A stretch of 64,000 nt of DNA from Buttiauxella massiliensis (GTDB lineage: Bacteria > Pseudomonadota > Gammaproteobacteria > Enterobacterales > Enterobacteriaceae): assembly GCF_902500225.1 (NCBI RefSeq), contig NZ_LR722654.1, positions 176,018-240,017 of the forward strand, written 5' to 3'. A program made the position numbers and the translations under genes. The notes beneath the pieces are model-generated. The model was given only the letters and a program-made list of their open reading frames with translations, did not search any database and was not told the origin of the DNA. This document shows, piece by piece, positions 51,961 through 59,879 of the stretch. Numbering within the stretch: the stretch's first letter is position 1; each line of letters opens with the position of its first letter.

Positions 51961-54186
51961 ATGTTATTGGCAGAAGCCAAAGATGATATTTTAATCAAAA
52001 GAATGATAGGCCCTTTGTGTATCGGAGTGGCTTTTTTCTTCTTTCAGTTTCTGGCCGAGTCCCTTACCGCTCAGGAACATATTGCAGATGCGACAATTCG
52101 GTTTTATGACCTTACGCTACCGCTGATTTCTGCTTTGCTGGTGTTATACAGAAAGAAGGCACTTCCCATCCTGGGGATATTTTTCCTTTATTCGATTTCT
52201 AGTCATCCGTTATCAGCGAAACTGACTCTAACGTCCCAGCTGCTGGCAGCACTCATCAGTCAGCTACTGTATTACTGGCACACAGGAAAACGTGGTACGG
52301 TCAGTTTTGGGCGAAGTCAGTTAACTCCCCGACGCATTGGTTGGCTTGTTTGCTGTAATTCTTTGTTATGTATAACTTTTCATCACTCACTTAAGACTTA
52401 TTTTGATCCAGAATCAGCCACTGAAATTTTTACAGTACAGACTCTGATTAACCTGCAATGGATGATGAACTCTTGTATTACGGGTATTCCCTTTTGTTAT
52501 CTTTTACTTCGGGTCTGCCATAAGCCTGCATGGGGACTTCAATATTTAAGACACGTAAGAGCATCAGTAAAATCAGGCCCATCCATTTTATATCAGGCAA
52601 TTTGGTGGTTTTTACTGCTCATAATTATGTACTGCCTGATTTCAAAAAATCTCAATACGCTGCTCTTTACTGATTATTCTTTACTGTGGTTATTACCGGT
52701 AATGTTATGGGGGACAGTTCGTATTGGGCATGCTTTGGTGGCTCCTGTATGGGTCATCATACTGGCATTGCTGGGAAATTATATTGATGGATATATTTCA
52801 ATAGCAAATACCCTTACAGATGCCAACCATCTGCACAGCTTAATCATATCATCCACAACAATTTTCATTTTCTCCCTGACCATTGTTGCAACAGGAGTGA
52901 TATCTGCGCACAACCTAAAATACTCCCAGCATGTCAGCAGACTGTACCGCTCCGAGCCAAACACTGGATTGCTAAATTTTCAGGCTCTGAGTATGGATAT
53001 AGATAAACACTCAGCGGAAGCATTATGCCTGATTCGTTGCCCTGAGCTAAATGAGCTTGAACAGACTTATGGTGTGGAGTTTCGCTTTGAATTTGTTAAA
53101 GCGTTAAGTTCGTATATAACAGGCTTATTACCATGTTGTGGCCAGGTTTATTACAGCCCTGGTCATGGTATAATTCTAAGGCTAAACACGCTCCCAGACG
53201 TCCCCGTATTTTACAGATCACTAAGGGTTTTCCGCTTTCAATGGAAAACATCTATCCTCGGGCTAAATTGTGGGGTGGCTTATACTAGTGATAAAAGAAT
53301 CATCCGCAACTTATCAGAAGCAATAAAACAGTTAAACATTAATAGTTATATTTCCTTGTTGCATGGAAGACCGTTATCTCTGAGCCCGACGGTTCCTGGT
53401 GATAACATTGTTGAGTCAGGGATGATACGCGATGTTCTGCAACAAGCTATCGACAGACAATCGTTGTTGCTAATGGCACAGCCAATTGTATCCACGGTGC
53501 TCACCGCACAACCTGTTATCTCTGTTCGGGGTAAAATTCATTACCATGAGATCCTTATTCGCCTCAAAACAGCAGATGGTAAACTAATTTTTCCTGATAC
53601 CTTCCTTCCCCTGGCACGCAAAGGTGGCCTGCTGCCTGCACTGGATATCACGGTAATTGAACAAACTTTCCGCTTTATGCAGACAAGGAAAGTCTCAGAC
53701 CCTGATTGTTATTTTTCAATCAACCTGACGCCAGAGTCACTTTACCAAACTGACTTTCTGGATAATGTCTCTACATTATTCAAAAAATACAGCATAGCTC
53801 CTTACCGTATTATTTTTGAAATTATTGAATCTGAAATTCTTGATAATGACAATGTCTCAGACATCCTGAGAAGTCTGCGTAATGCGGGCAGTAAAATTGC
53901 CATTGATGACTTTGGCACCGGCTCCTCAAGTTATGACAGATTGCGTGTTCTGAATGCAGATATTTTAAAAATCGATGGTTCTTTTATCAAAAATATTATT
54001 GATGATCCATTTAGCTACTGTGCCGTTAAATCATTTTGCGAAATGGCGAAATTGAAAAATATGGAGATAGTTGCAGAGTTTGTTGAAAACGAAGAAATCG
54101 CGCAGATGCTAACTGAGATGGGTATCGATTGGTTACAGGGATACCATATTGGAAAACCTATCCCCGTTGAGCAAGCAGAGCTGTAG
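51961..54186 (+). CDS. membrane c-di-GMP phosphodiesterase, YfgF/PdeF-like (MASE1-like/degenerate GGDEF/EAL)
   Basis: Hydrolyses c-di-GMP, promoting motility over biofilm. The 741 residues have ~9-10 membrane helices in the first 320 (MASE1-like, as in E. coli PdeF, e.g. LLWLLPVMLWGTVRIGHALV). A degenerate GGDEF follows (EPNTGLLNFQAL present, no GGDEF loop), then a complete EAL domain (~500-735). It has HEILIRL (Glu of EAL), FSINLTPESL, IFEIIESE, IDDFGTGSSSY, LKIDGSF, VAEFVENEE and LQGYHIGKP, so all metal and catalytic residues are seen. Overall architecture mirrors PdeF. AT-rich codon use hints at transfer. Confidence 0.88.
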   Translation: MLLAEAKDDILIKRMIGPLCIGVAFFFFQFLAESLTAQEHIADATIRFYDLTLPLISALLVLYRKKALPILGIFFLYSISSHPLSAKLTLTSQLLAALISQLLYYWHTGKRGTVSFGRSQLTPRRIGWLVCCNSLLCITFHHSLKTYFDPESATEIFTVQTLINLQWMMNSCITGIPFCYLLLRVCHKPAWGLQYLRHVRASVKSGPSILYQAIWWFLLLIIMYCLISKNLNTLLFTDYSLLWLLPVMLWGTVRIGHALVAPVWVIILALLGNYIDGYISIANTLTDANHLHSLIISSTTIFIFSLTIVATGVISAHNLKYSQHVSRLYRSEPNTGLLNFQALSMDIDKHSAEALCLIRCPELNELEQTYGVEFRFEFVKALSSYITGLLPCCGQVYYSPGHGIILRLNTLPDVPVFYRSLRVFRFQWKTSILGLNCGVAYTSDKRIIRNLSEAIKQLNINSYISLLHGRPLSLSPTVPGDNIVESGMIRDVLQQAIDRQSLLLMAQPIVSTVLTAQPVISVRGKIHYHEILIRLKTADGKLIFPDTFLPLARKGGLLPALDITVIEQTFRFMQTRKVSDPDCYFSINLTPESLYQTDFLDNVSTLFKKYSIAPYRIIFEIIESEILDNDNVSDILRSLRNAGSKIAIDDFGTGSSSYDRLRVLNADILKIDGSFIKNIIDDPFSYCAVKSFCEMAKLKNMEIVAEFVENEEIAQMLTEMGIDWLQGYHIGKPIPVEQAEL

Positions 54187-54234
54187 CTTTGTATTAAGCT
54201 AATTGTCGCATTTGACTCAGAAACCGCTCAACAA

Positions 54235-54267
54235 CCCGGCAGCCTAAAATCCTAATAGGCTGCCGGG
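54235..54267 (+). terminator. strong terminator after the EAL gene
   Basis: CCCGGCAGCCTA (54235-54246) and TAGGCTGCCGGG (54256-54267) form a perfect 12-bp stem followed by CTGGTTTT. Confidence 0.9.
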
Positions 54268-54316
54268 CTGGTTTTACATTATCAGGCTGTGGTTTGTCGT
54301 TGATTGCAGCCTATGA

Positions 54317-54348
54317 GCACAAAACGTGAATTTCAGGCATAAAAAAAC
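54317..54348. repeat. 32-bp remnant of the leuZ-flank repeat (third copy)
   Basis: These 32 bases are identical to 56779-56810 and 63520-63551, within the leuZ 3'-flank repeats. The copy is cut at 54349 by an IS end, so its tRNA part is lost. It marks the original chromosomal side of leuZ next to yecA. Confidence 0.8.
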
Positions 54349-54478
54349 TGTAAGCACACCCGTTTTAGTTCCACGCACTTTTTGAGATTTCCGGGTTATC
54401 AGCCATCAGCCGGTATTCTTCCGGCGTCAGGTTATTCAGGGATTCATGAGACCGCTCGCTGTAGTGGATCACAATGTC
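54349..54478 (-). mobile_element. 3'-terminal fragment of an IS3-family element
   Basis: It starts with the terminal bases TGTAAGC at 54349. The minus strand encodes the last ~30 residues of a transposase (HYSERSHESLNNLTPEEYRL, then ending ISKSAW). The rest is missing. The same family seems to begin at 63874, where the same TGTAAG end precedes an orfA start. Confidence 0.7.
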
Positions 54479-54570
54479 AGGAACCGGTCATCGCGAGTCA
54501 CCTCTGCTATCTTTCCGGCAGTTTCTGTGACTGTATTCTGACTACCGCACTTAGGGCACTTTAACGGCAT
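54478..54570 (-). pseudogene. truncated zinc-ribbon ORF downstream of the integrase
   Basis: From ATG 54570 (GGAG 7 bases upstream) the minus strand reads MPLKCPKCGSQNTVTETAGK, then IAEVTRDDRFL, with a CxxC knuckle. It then meets the IS fragment near 54478. It lies 31 bp after the integrase stop and was probably co-transcribed with it. Function unknown. Confidence 0.5.
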
Positions 54571-54601
54571 AATCATTCTCCACGTTTAAGGGACGCTAAA
54601 A

Positions 54602-55804
54602 TCACTGTTCTTTACTGGTAGCTACGGGGGTTAATAGAAGGTCGGTAACACCCTGCCCGGTCTGACGCATTCGCTCTAGTGTCAGTTTTGCGTAGCGCTC
54701 CGTACTCTGAATACTGGCATGCGCCAACTGGGCTTTAACGTCATACAGACTGTACTGTCCACTGGAGACAAGTAATGATGCGACGGAATGGCGCGTGGTG
54801 TGGAAACAGACTTCACTTTTATCTATCCCGCACTCTGCCAGTATTTTTTCATAGGCCCACTGGGGTTCAGATATCGGTTTTCCATTATCTTTTACGGCAA
54901 ACAGATAGGGATTGCTGCCAGCCCGTGGGATCGAATCAATAATCGACAACGCGACATCACTGAGATACACAGTTCTGCTGCGACCATTCTTAGTATAAGG
55001 AATGAACAAGGACCTGTTATCCCGATCAATATGTTTGTGCATGACGTTAAGCATTTCTGATTTGCGGGTACCGGTTAACAACAGCATGGCTATCAGTCCC
55101 CCGGCAGCCTTATTGGGATATCGTGCCGCAGCGTCGAGGATCCTCCTGATCTCATCAGCGTCAAAAAAGCGCGTCCGCTGATTGTTCTCCTTCAGCAAAG
55201 GGATCTTATCGGCTTCATTCTTCTCAAGGACATCCTGTCGTAGCGCATAACGCCCCATGGTTTTCAGAATAGCCAGTGCCCTGTTACAGGTAGACGGTGC
55301 ATACTGCTGGCTGTGAATACGACCCTCAAGCATGTCGAAAAGCACCTGCTGGATTTCCCGGACCCGAAGGTCGCAGTAACGTATCTTCCCCAGACTAGGT
55401 TCAATGTATTGCGTGAAACGCTGAACATCCTTATCCCAGGACTTTTTATGGCGCTTGATGAACGGAACATAGGTCTGGTGAAAAAACTCACTAAGCGTTG
55501 GCATCGCCCGATAATTATCGCGCTCTGCCTTAGGGTCATTTCCCAGTGCAATCGCCTCCTTGTGACGACGAGCTATCTGACGGGCTGTCCCCACATCGAT
55601 TTCAGGGAATCTGCCAATACTGATACTTTTTTTGGTACCGTGGAATGTGTAGCGCTGGAGGAAACGTTTGTTACCCGTTCGACCTGAGAGGCATTTGAGG
55701 CCAATTACTTCGGTATCAGATACCTCAAGCTCTGTAGATCTGGTATCTGTGTTTGCCGGAAGGGCTTTGATGGATGAATTGGTGAATCGGAAGGATTTTT
55801 GCAT
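54602..55804 (-). CDS. tyrosine recombinase (island/phage integrase)
   Basis: Catalyses site-specific integration and excision. The 400 residues from ATG 55804 (MQKSFRFTNSSIKALP; GAGG 6 bases upstream) have an N-terminal arm-binding domain, a core-binding domain (~105-195), and a catalytic domain with LLTGTRKSEML (Arg), FHTTRHSVASLL (His-x-x-Arg), AHAS (second His) and STERYAKL (nucleophile Tyr). It lies just right of the leuZ-flank remnant, so it is the likely enzyme for the leuZ insertions. The upstream ATG at 55834 lacks support. Confidence 0.92.
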   Translation of the reverse strand: MQKSFRFTNSSIKALPANTDTRSTELEVSDTEVIGLKCLSGRTGNKRFLQRYTFHGTKKSISIGRFPEIDVGTARQIARRHKEAIALGNDPKAERDNYRAMPTLSEFFHQTYVPFIKRHKKSWDKDVQRFTQYIEPSLGKIRYCDLRVREIQQVLFDMLEGRIHSQQYAPSTCNRALAILKTMGRYALRQDVLEKNEADKIPLLKENNQRTRFFDADEIRRILDAAARYPNKAAGGLIAMLLLTGTRKSEMLNVMHKHIDRDNRSLFIPYTKNGRSRTVYLSDVALSIIDSIPRAGSNPYLFAVKDNGKPISEPQWAYEKILAECGIDKSEVCFHTTRHSVASLLVSSGQYSLYDVKAQLAHASIQSTERYAKLTLERMRQTGQGVTDLLLTPVATSKEQ

Positions 55805-55884
55805 AATTATCCTCATGTATCTGATTGATATCATGAAAATAATATATATCTGAAGGTGTATTTATTACAGGATAGGATTGAAGA

Positions 55885-56625
55885 ATGGAAAGGCTATTAG
55901 ACGCGTACAAACGGATATTACAGGAAGTTGACGCCCAGTCATTTAACCTGAATGAGGATAAATACTCAGGCGTCTTTTTACCTGTGCCCTTTGAAGAATA
56001 CGGGCACTCACCGGTAAAAATCATGCTGGTTGGACGTGAAACCGCTGGCTGGAATACGCTGAATTGTAAGAATACGATATCACGGGTGTTGGGACTTATA
56101 CCTGACGTCACCATCGGGCAGGTGGTTGCAGAGGCTGTAGATCGTTACAGGAATCATCTTCCGGTACAAAATGATGGCACCACAAACCTCAAATCACGTA
56201 GCCGCTTCACGCAATATCATTTCCGGCTTGCCCGGGAGCTCGATATTCATCCTCAGTCAATCGTGTATGCCAATCTACTGGCGTGGGATTACGCCGGACT
56301 GACCCCTCTCAATCGCCCTCAAAATGAAGTGCAGGAAGTCATATTAGCCTCGCTGAAACTGCTGGCGGTACAAATTAAACACCTTGAGCCTGATTTCATC
56401 ATCTTTGCATCCGGAGCCCAGAGGACAGACTACATCATAAAACAGGTGCTTACTGAGCTAGGCGGCTATGTGACTTCTTCAGTCATTCCGGGGAAGCTGT
56501 GGGAGTTCAAAACCGGTAATACAATCTGTTATAGAATTGCCCATCCAAGGGCTATGCGCGGACACCAGAAGTACAGAGATGAGGTGATTGCACGAATTAA
56601 GCAACTTTGTACTCAGGGTGGCTAG
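55885..56625 (+). CDS. putative uracil-DNA glycosylase-fold protein
   Basis: A 246-residue protein I do not recognise by name. The pattern suggests the UDG superfamily: VKIMLVGRETAGWNT early (like the glycine-containing motif 1 strand), HLEPDFIIFASGAQR in the middle, and YRIAHPRAMRGHQKY near the end (like the HP motif). The usual catalytic residues cannot be assigned with certainty. It is divergent from the integrase with an 80-bp gap and lies inside the first island module. It could be DNA repair, or a nucleic-acid-acting defence or counter-defence protein. Confidence 0.45.
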   Translation: MERLLDAYKRILQEVDAQSFNLNEDKYSGVFLPVPFEEYGHSPVKIMLVGRETAGWNTLNCKNTISRVLGLIPDVTIGQVVAEAVDRYRNHLPVQNDGTTNLKSRSRFTQYHFRLARELDIHPQSIVYANLLAWDYAGLTPLNRPQNEVQEVILASLKLLAVQIKHLEPDFIIFASGAQRTDYIIKQVLTELGGYVTSSVIPGKLWEFKTGNTICYRIAHPRAMRGHQKYRDEVIARIKQLCTQGG

Positions 56626-56751
56626 AGCATTACAGCTTGCTCAGCAGGCCCCCCCTTCCCGGAAGAGTACCGGGAAACAGGCAAAGCGGCCTGGTTCTCT
56701 ATGCTAGAGGCGACACGTTCGATTCGGCATTGCCAGGCTGGAGATTGCAGC

Positions 56752-57049
56752 TCATTGCACTCCGTGAGCACAGGATATGCACAAAACGTGAATTTCAGGC
56801 ATAAAAAAACCACCCGTAGGTGGTTTCACGACACTGCTTATTGCTTTGATTATTCTGATGTTTCCCATGGTGCCCGGGGCGGGACTTGAACCCGCACAGC
56901 GCGAACGCCGAGGGATTTTAAATTCTACGCAGAATCATGGCGTTACATAGATATTCATAGCAGGACTTAGCTGGCGTTAACTATCCATCTTTGCTGTAGT
57001 TAGCAGAAAATAGATAGTCATGGATAGCTTTGAGCACAGAAACGGCGCA
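56752..57049. repeat. leuZ attachment-site repeat, copy A
   Basis: About 298 bp, nearly identical to 63493-63790 (offset 6741). It includes the leuZ downstream flank with the hairpin AAACCACC-cgta-GGTGGTTT (56807-56826), the tRNA 3' fragment and a right arm with tandem CTATCC/TAGATAG-type motifs that may be integrase arm sites. Differences between copies are confined mostly to the right arm. The rest of the gap to 57262 shows no gene. Confidence 0.9.
56868..56923 (-). other. 3' fragment of tRNA-Leu(UAA) (leuZ), att core
   Basis: The minus strand carries the 3' 56 nt of tRNA-Leu(UAA): anticodon loop remnant ATTTAAAA, long variable arm CTCGGCGTTCGCGCTG, TpsiC arm GCGGGTTCAAGTCCCGC and encoded CCA (56868-56870). 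Upstream of the anticodon the sequence diverges to island DNA, so the acceptor 5' half is missing and this is not a functional tRNA. It is a displaced attachment site. Confidence 0.9.
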
Positions 57050-57262
57050 GATATGAGTTCAAGCCGAAAGTATTCACCTTAGTTAAATCAATTTGCTGAA
57101 TGCGACGCTAACAGTGAACGGCAAAGTGTAAACCCAACATCGCGCCCAGCTGACGCTGAGCTGCCAGCAGCGTATCAACTCGCATTAGTCCACTCAGAAT
57201 GCGCATAGTTATGCGCAAATTACTTAAACGGGCTGTGAAGTAAAACGAGCTATCATCCCTAG

Positions 57263-57991
57263 TCAGACTCCATGCTGAATGAAAAACAGGGTGGTCATGC
57301 CCACCAGAATGAGTGTATTCACCAGCGTGAATCCAGTGGACAGCTTGCCCCAACGGCGGTTTGTCTGCAGCTCTGCACGTTGTTTATCCTCTAAGGTGAG
57401 CATTTGTTGATGCAGAGATTTATTCTGTTCCGTGAGCGACTCCAGCATCACGTTTTGCGCCTGCATCTCGGCAAGAGTAGCGGAGAACAGTTGTTCCTGA
57501 AGGGCCGCCTGCTGATGGCTCAACGCCACATGCTGTTCCGTAAGGGCTGTCAACGCTGCGTTTTGCTCCTGAAGTTTAGCACTCTGTTGGGGCAATTGTT
57601 CATGGATGCGTTGTAGTTGTTCGCCCTGTTCCTGATGATGCTTACTACTCTGTTGCTGGAACATGTCATGCAGCGCGGTAGTGTCCGCTCTGTTCTGCGC
57701 CAGACTGTTCAACAAAGTAAGATAATGTCTTAGAGCATCATCTTTGGAATCATTCAATTCGCGAGTCTGCTCACCGAGCATATCGGATATCGTCTCAAGC
57801 GATCCCGTCAGTTTTTTAAATTCAGCGACGAATTTTCGGTCGAGATTAAAAAGTTTGTCATTACTGTCGTCAATACTCTTCTTCTGCCCGTCCAGTTCGC
57901 GTCGCAAATGCTCCAAAAACAAATCCTGCACCAGTTGGTCCAGTAACTGTTCATCGTTGGCCATTTCCGCTACAACAAGGTTTTTATTCAA
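57263..57991 (-). CDS. coiled-coil protein with C-terminal membrane anchor
   Basis: A 242-residue protein, third gene of the dynamin-like operon. Residues ~30-210 are Gln/Glu/Leu-rich and look like a long coiled coil (QQSSKHHQEQGEQLQRIHEQ, TEQNKSLHQQMLTLEDKQRAE). One hydrophobic segment at the extreme C-terminus (LVNTLILVGMTTLFFI) makes it a tail-anchored membrane protein facing the cytoplasm. No catalytic motif is visible. The start overlaps the GTPase B stop by 8 bp. It may be the membrane tether or spacer for the two GTPases. Confidence 0.75.
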   Translation of the reverse strand: MNKNLVVAEMANDEQLLDQLVQDLFLEHLRRELDGQKKSIDDSNDKLFNLDRKFVAEFKKLTGSLETISDMLGEQTRELNDSKDDALRHYLTLLNSLAQNRADTTALHDMFQQQSSKHHQEQGEQLQRIHEQLPQQSAKLQEQNAALTALTEQHVALSHQQAALQEQLFSATLAEMQAQNVMLESLTEQNKSLHQQMLTLEDKQRAELQTNRRWGKLSTGFTLVNTLILVGMTTLFFIQHGV

Positions 57992-59879
57992 TTTTACTGC
58001 TCTCCTCGTCTAAGGATTTTACGTAGTCAAAATCATTGTTCAACGCTTTATACATCAACAACCAGCCAAGGCGTTCGCTGCGGCTGATGTCCGGTTTTTT
58101 AGCGTTGACCTCGATTTCACGCGCCCGGGTATTTTTCGCCGAAAGAATGGCATTCAGAAATTTTTTACTCTCGTGATGCCGCTGTGAATAACGAGTTAAC
58201 GACTCGTCGAACTCCTGCTTGATCTGGACGAGCCGCGGCTGTGTGTGCTCCTTTTTTTTCAGTAACTGAGCCACGATACGCTCCAGTCGGTGCGCTGTGC
58301 GCTCATTTTTGACAATGTTTTTATTCAGGGCGCATTCTTCTGTATCGAACTTAACCTTAATGCGTTCGTGGAAAAGAGCCGTTAAGCAGTTGGCGTCTTT
58401 AAAGCACGCCTCATTGATCTCATCCTGGTCTTCCCTGCGGGTTTTCTCGCGAAAATAGGTTTCAAACCAGTAGCCATTCAGTCTGGTTAACACCCGATCT
58501 AAGTTAGCCATCTTCGGCCCCCTTTCAAGGGGAAGCTGGTAGGCTTCCAGCAGATCATTCCAGCGTTTTGTAAACGTTTCTCGATATCTATGAATCTGCG
58601 TCTTAAGGGAATCAAGAGTTGGCGATAGGTATACAGCTAATTGCGAGATTGTCTGGAACAAGTTCGAATCGTTATCAAAATTTTCACTTAACGCGTCATC
58701 ACGCTTTTGTAATAGAGCTTGCTGCTTCAGTTTTAATTTCTGGTACTTATCGCTATTACTGCTAACCCGTTTCTCGTACATCTCAAGATACTCTTGCAGT
58801 CGTAAGAGTTGTTTTAGCAGCAACGTTTTTTCCGTTTCGTAATACCCCTTTTCGACGCTCATCTGCTGTTCAATGATATTCGGCAGAGCGTAACCCGTGC
58901 GCAAGCGTGAAAGCGGGTTTGACGCTTGATGCAGAGAGTCGAGTAAATCTTGCAACACATCTCGCCGTAAATCGCGGCACTGCCGGGTGAACTCATCGTT
59001 CTCGGCATTGATTGCCAGCCAGGTATGTCCACACTCTACGGGGTAGATCAGTTCGCTGATGCTTTCAGGCAAGCCCAGCTCCATGGTATTGATCTGATCA
59101 AGCAAAAATGTCCGCATCGCCTTTTTATCAAACCGTTTTTGCTTGATCAAACGCTTGAGTGTGGCATCTGAATAAGCCCTCGTCAGAACAATCTTGTAGC
59201 GGTGGCGTTGCCAGTGCCAGTCGTTCAGCATGGCATTGTCTAGCTCTTCTGGCTTCAGGAAGGTCAACGCATCTGCCTTACCGGTTAGTAGCACCACGTC
59301 GGCAGAGGCAAGATAGCGACTGGCAAGCATGTTGACATAATACTGCTCATTGGCGTTGGTTGAATGAGTGCCAGGTAAATCGCGGATCAACAACTGAGCA
59401 TTACACTGTTGCTGCAAATCGAAAAAACGCCGGGGTAGGAACACATCCACACTTTGGAATTCTCGTACCCCCAGCTCAACATCCTGGCGAAAGCCAGCAA
59501 AAATGACCTTCGACTCCTTGTCGCTAAATCGGGAAGTACCATTCTCGCGATGACTGAAGTACCAGAAGTCGTCTTTCGACATACGATAGCGATAAGTGCG
59601 AGCCGTGGACATCGTGCCCAGATCTTGTTCGCCGCGTAGCAAAGTATTGAGTTCGGTGAAGCAATCATCGCGAATGCCCAGTAGAGTCAGGATCAGGGAG
59701 GTTTTACCGACCTGAGCCGGACCGTACAGGATCACTGAAACTTGCTTGCAAGCATTGTCTGTCGCCTGGATTAAGCGTTGTGCGTCAAACTTCTCTAGAA
59801 AGGCAACAAAACTCTCTTCTGCCCACAAGTAACGCTCCTGGCTAAGATCAGCCCAAGATTTTTCGGAAGTGAGTTTCAT
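57984..59879 (-). CDS. dynamin-like large GTPase B
   Basis: The 631 residues begin at ATG 59879 (MKLTSEKSWADLSQ); AAAGGAAG lies upstream, and an upstream TTG at 59906 is less likely. It has P-loop GPAQVGKTS (53-61), a switch region TMSTART, G3 RDLPGTHS (DLPG) and G4-like LTRAYSD. The C-terminal ~350 residues are helical and charged with coiled-coil stretches (LLLKQLLRLQEYLEMYEKR, KNIVKNERTAHRLERIVAQLL), the dynamin/BDLP stalk pattern. There is no membrane helix. It overlaps GTPase A by 32 bp, so it is translationally coupled. Confidence 0.75.
   Translation of the reverse strand: MKLTSEKSWADLSQERYLWAEESFVAFLEKFDAQRLIQATDNACKQVSVILYGPAQVGKTSLILTLLGIRDDCFTELNTLLRGEQDLGTMSTARTYRYRMSKDDFWYFSHRENGTSRFSDKESKVIFAGFRQDVELGVREFQSVDVFLPRRFFDLQQQCNAQLLIRDLPGTHSTNANEQYYVNMLASRYLASADVVLLTGKADALTFLKPEELDNAMLNDWHWQRHRYKIVLTRAYSDATLKRLIKQKRFDKKAMRTFLLDQINTMELGLPESISELIYPVECGHTWLAINAENDEFTRQCRDLRRDVLQDLLDSLHQASNPLSRLRTGYALPNIIEQQMSVEKGYYETEKTLLLKQLLRLQEYLEMYEKRVSSNSDKYQKLKLKQQALLQKRDDALSENFDNDSNLFQTISQLAVYLSPTLDSLKTQIHRYRETFTKRWNDLLEAYQLPLERGPKMANLDRVLTRLNGYWFETYFREKTRREDQDEINEACFKDANCLTALFHERIKVKFDTEECALNKNIVKNERTAHRLERIVAQLLKKKEHTQPRLVQIKQEFDESLTRYSQRHHESKKFLNAILSAKNTRAREIEVNAKKPDISRSERLGWLLMYKALNNDFDYVKSLDEESSKIE

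Noticed and set aside
56868..56923. Functional tRNA-Leu gene
   Set aside because: The 5' acceptor and D-arm half is missing here and in the copy at 63609. Only the 3' end is present, as expected of an att site.
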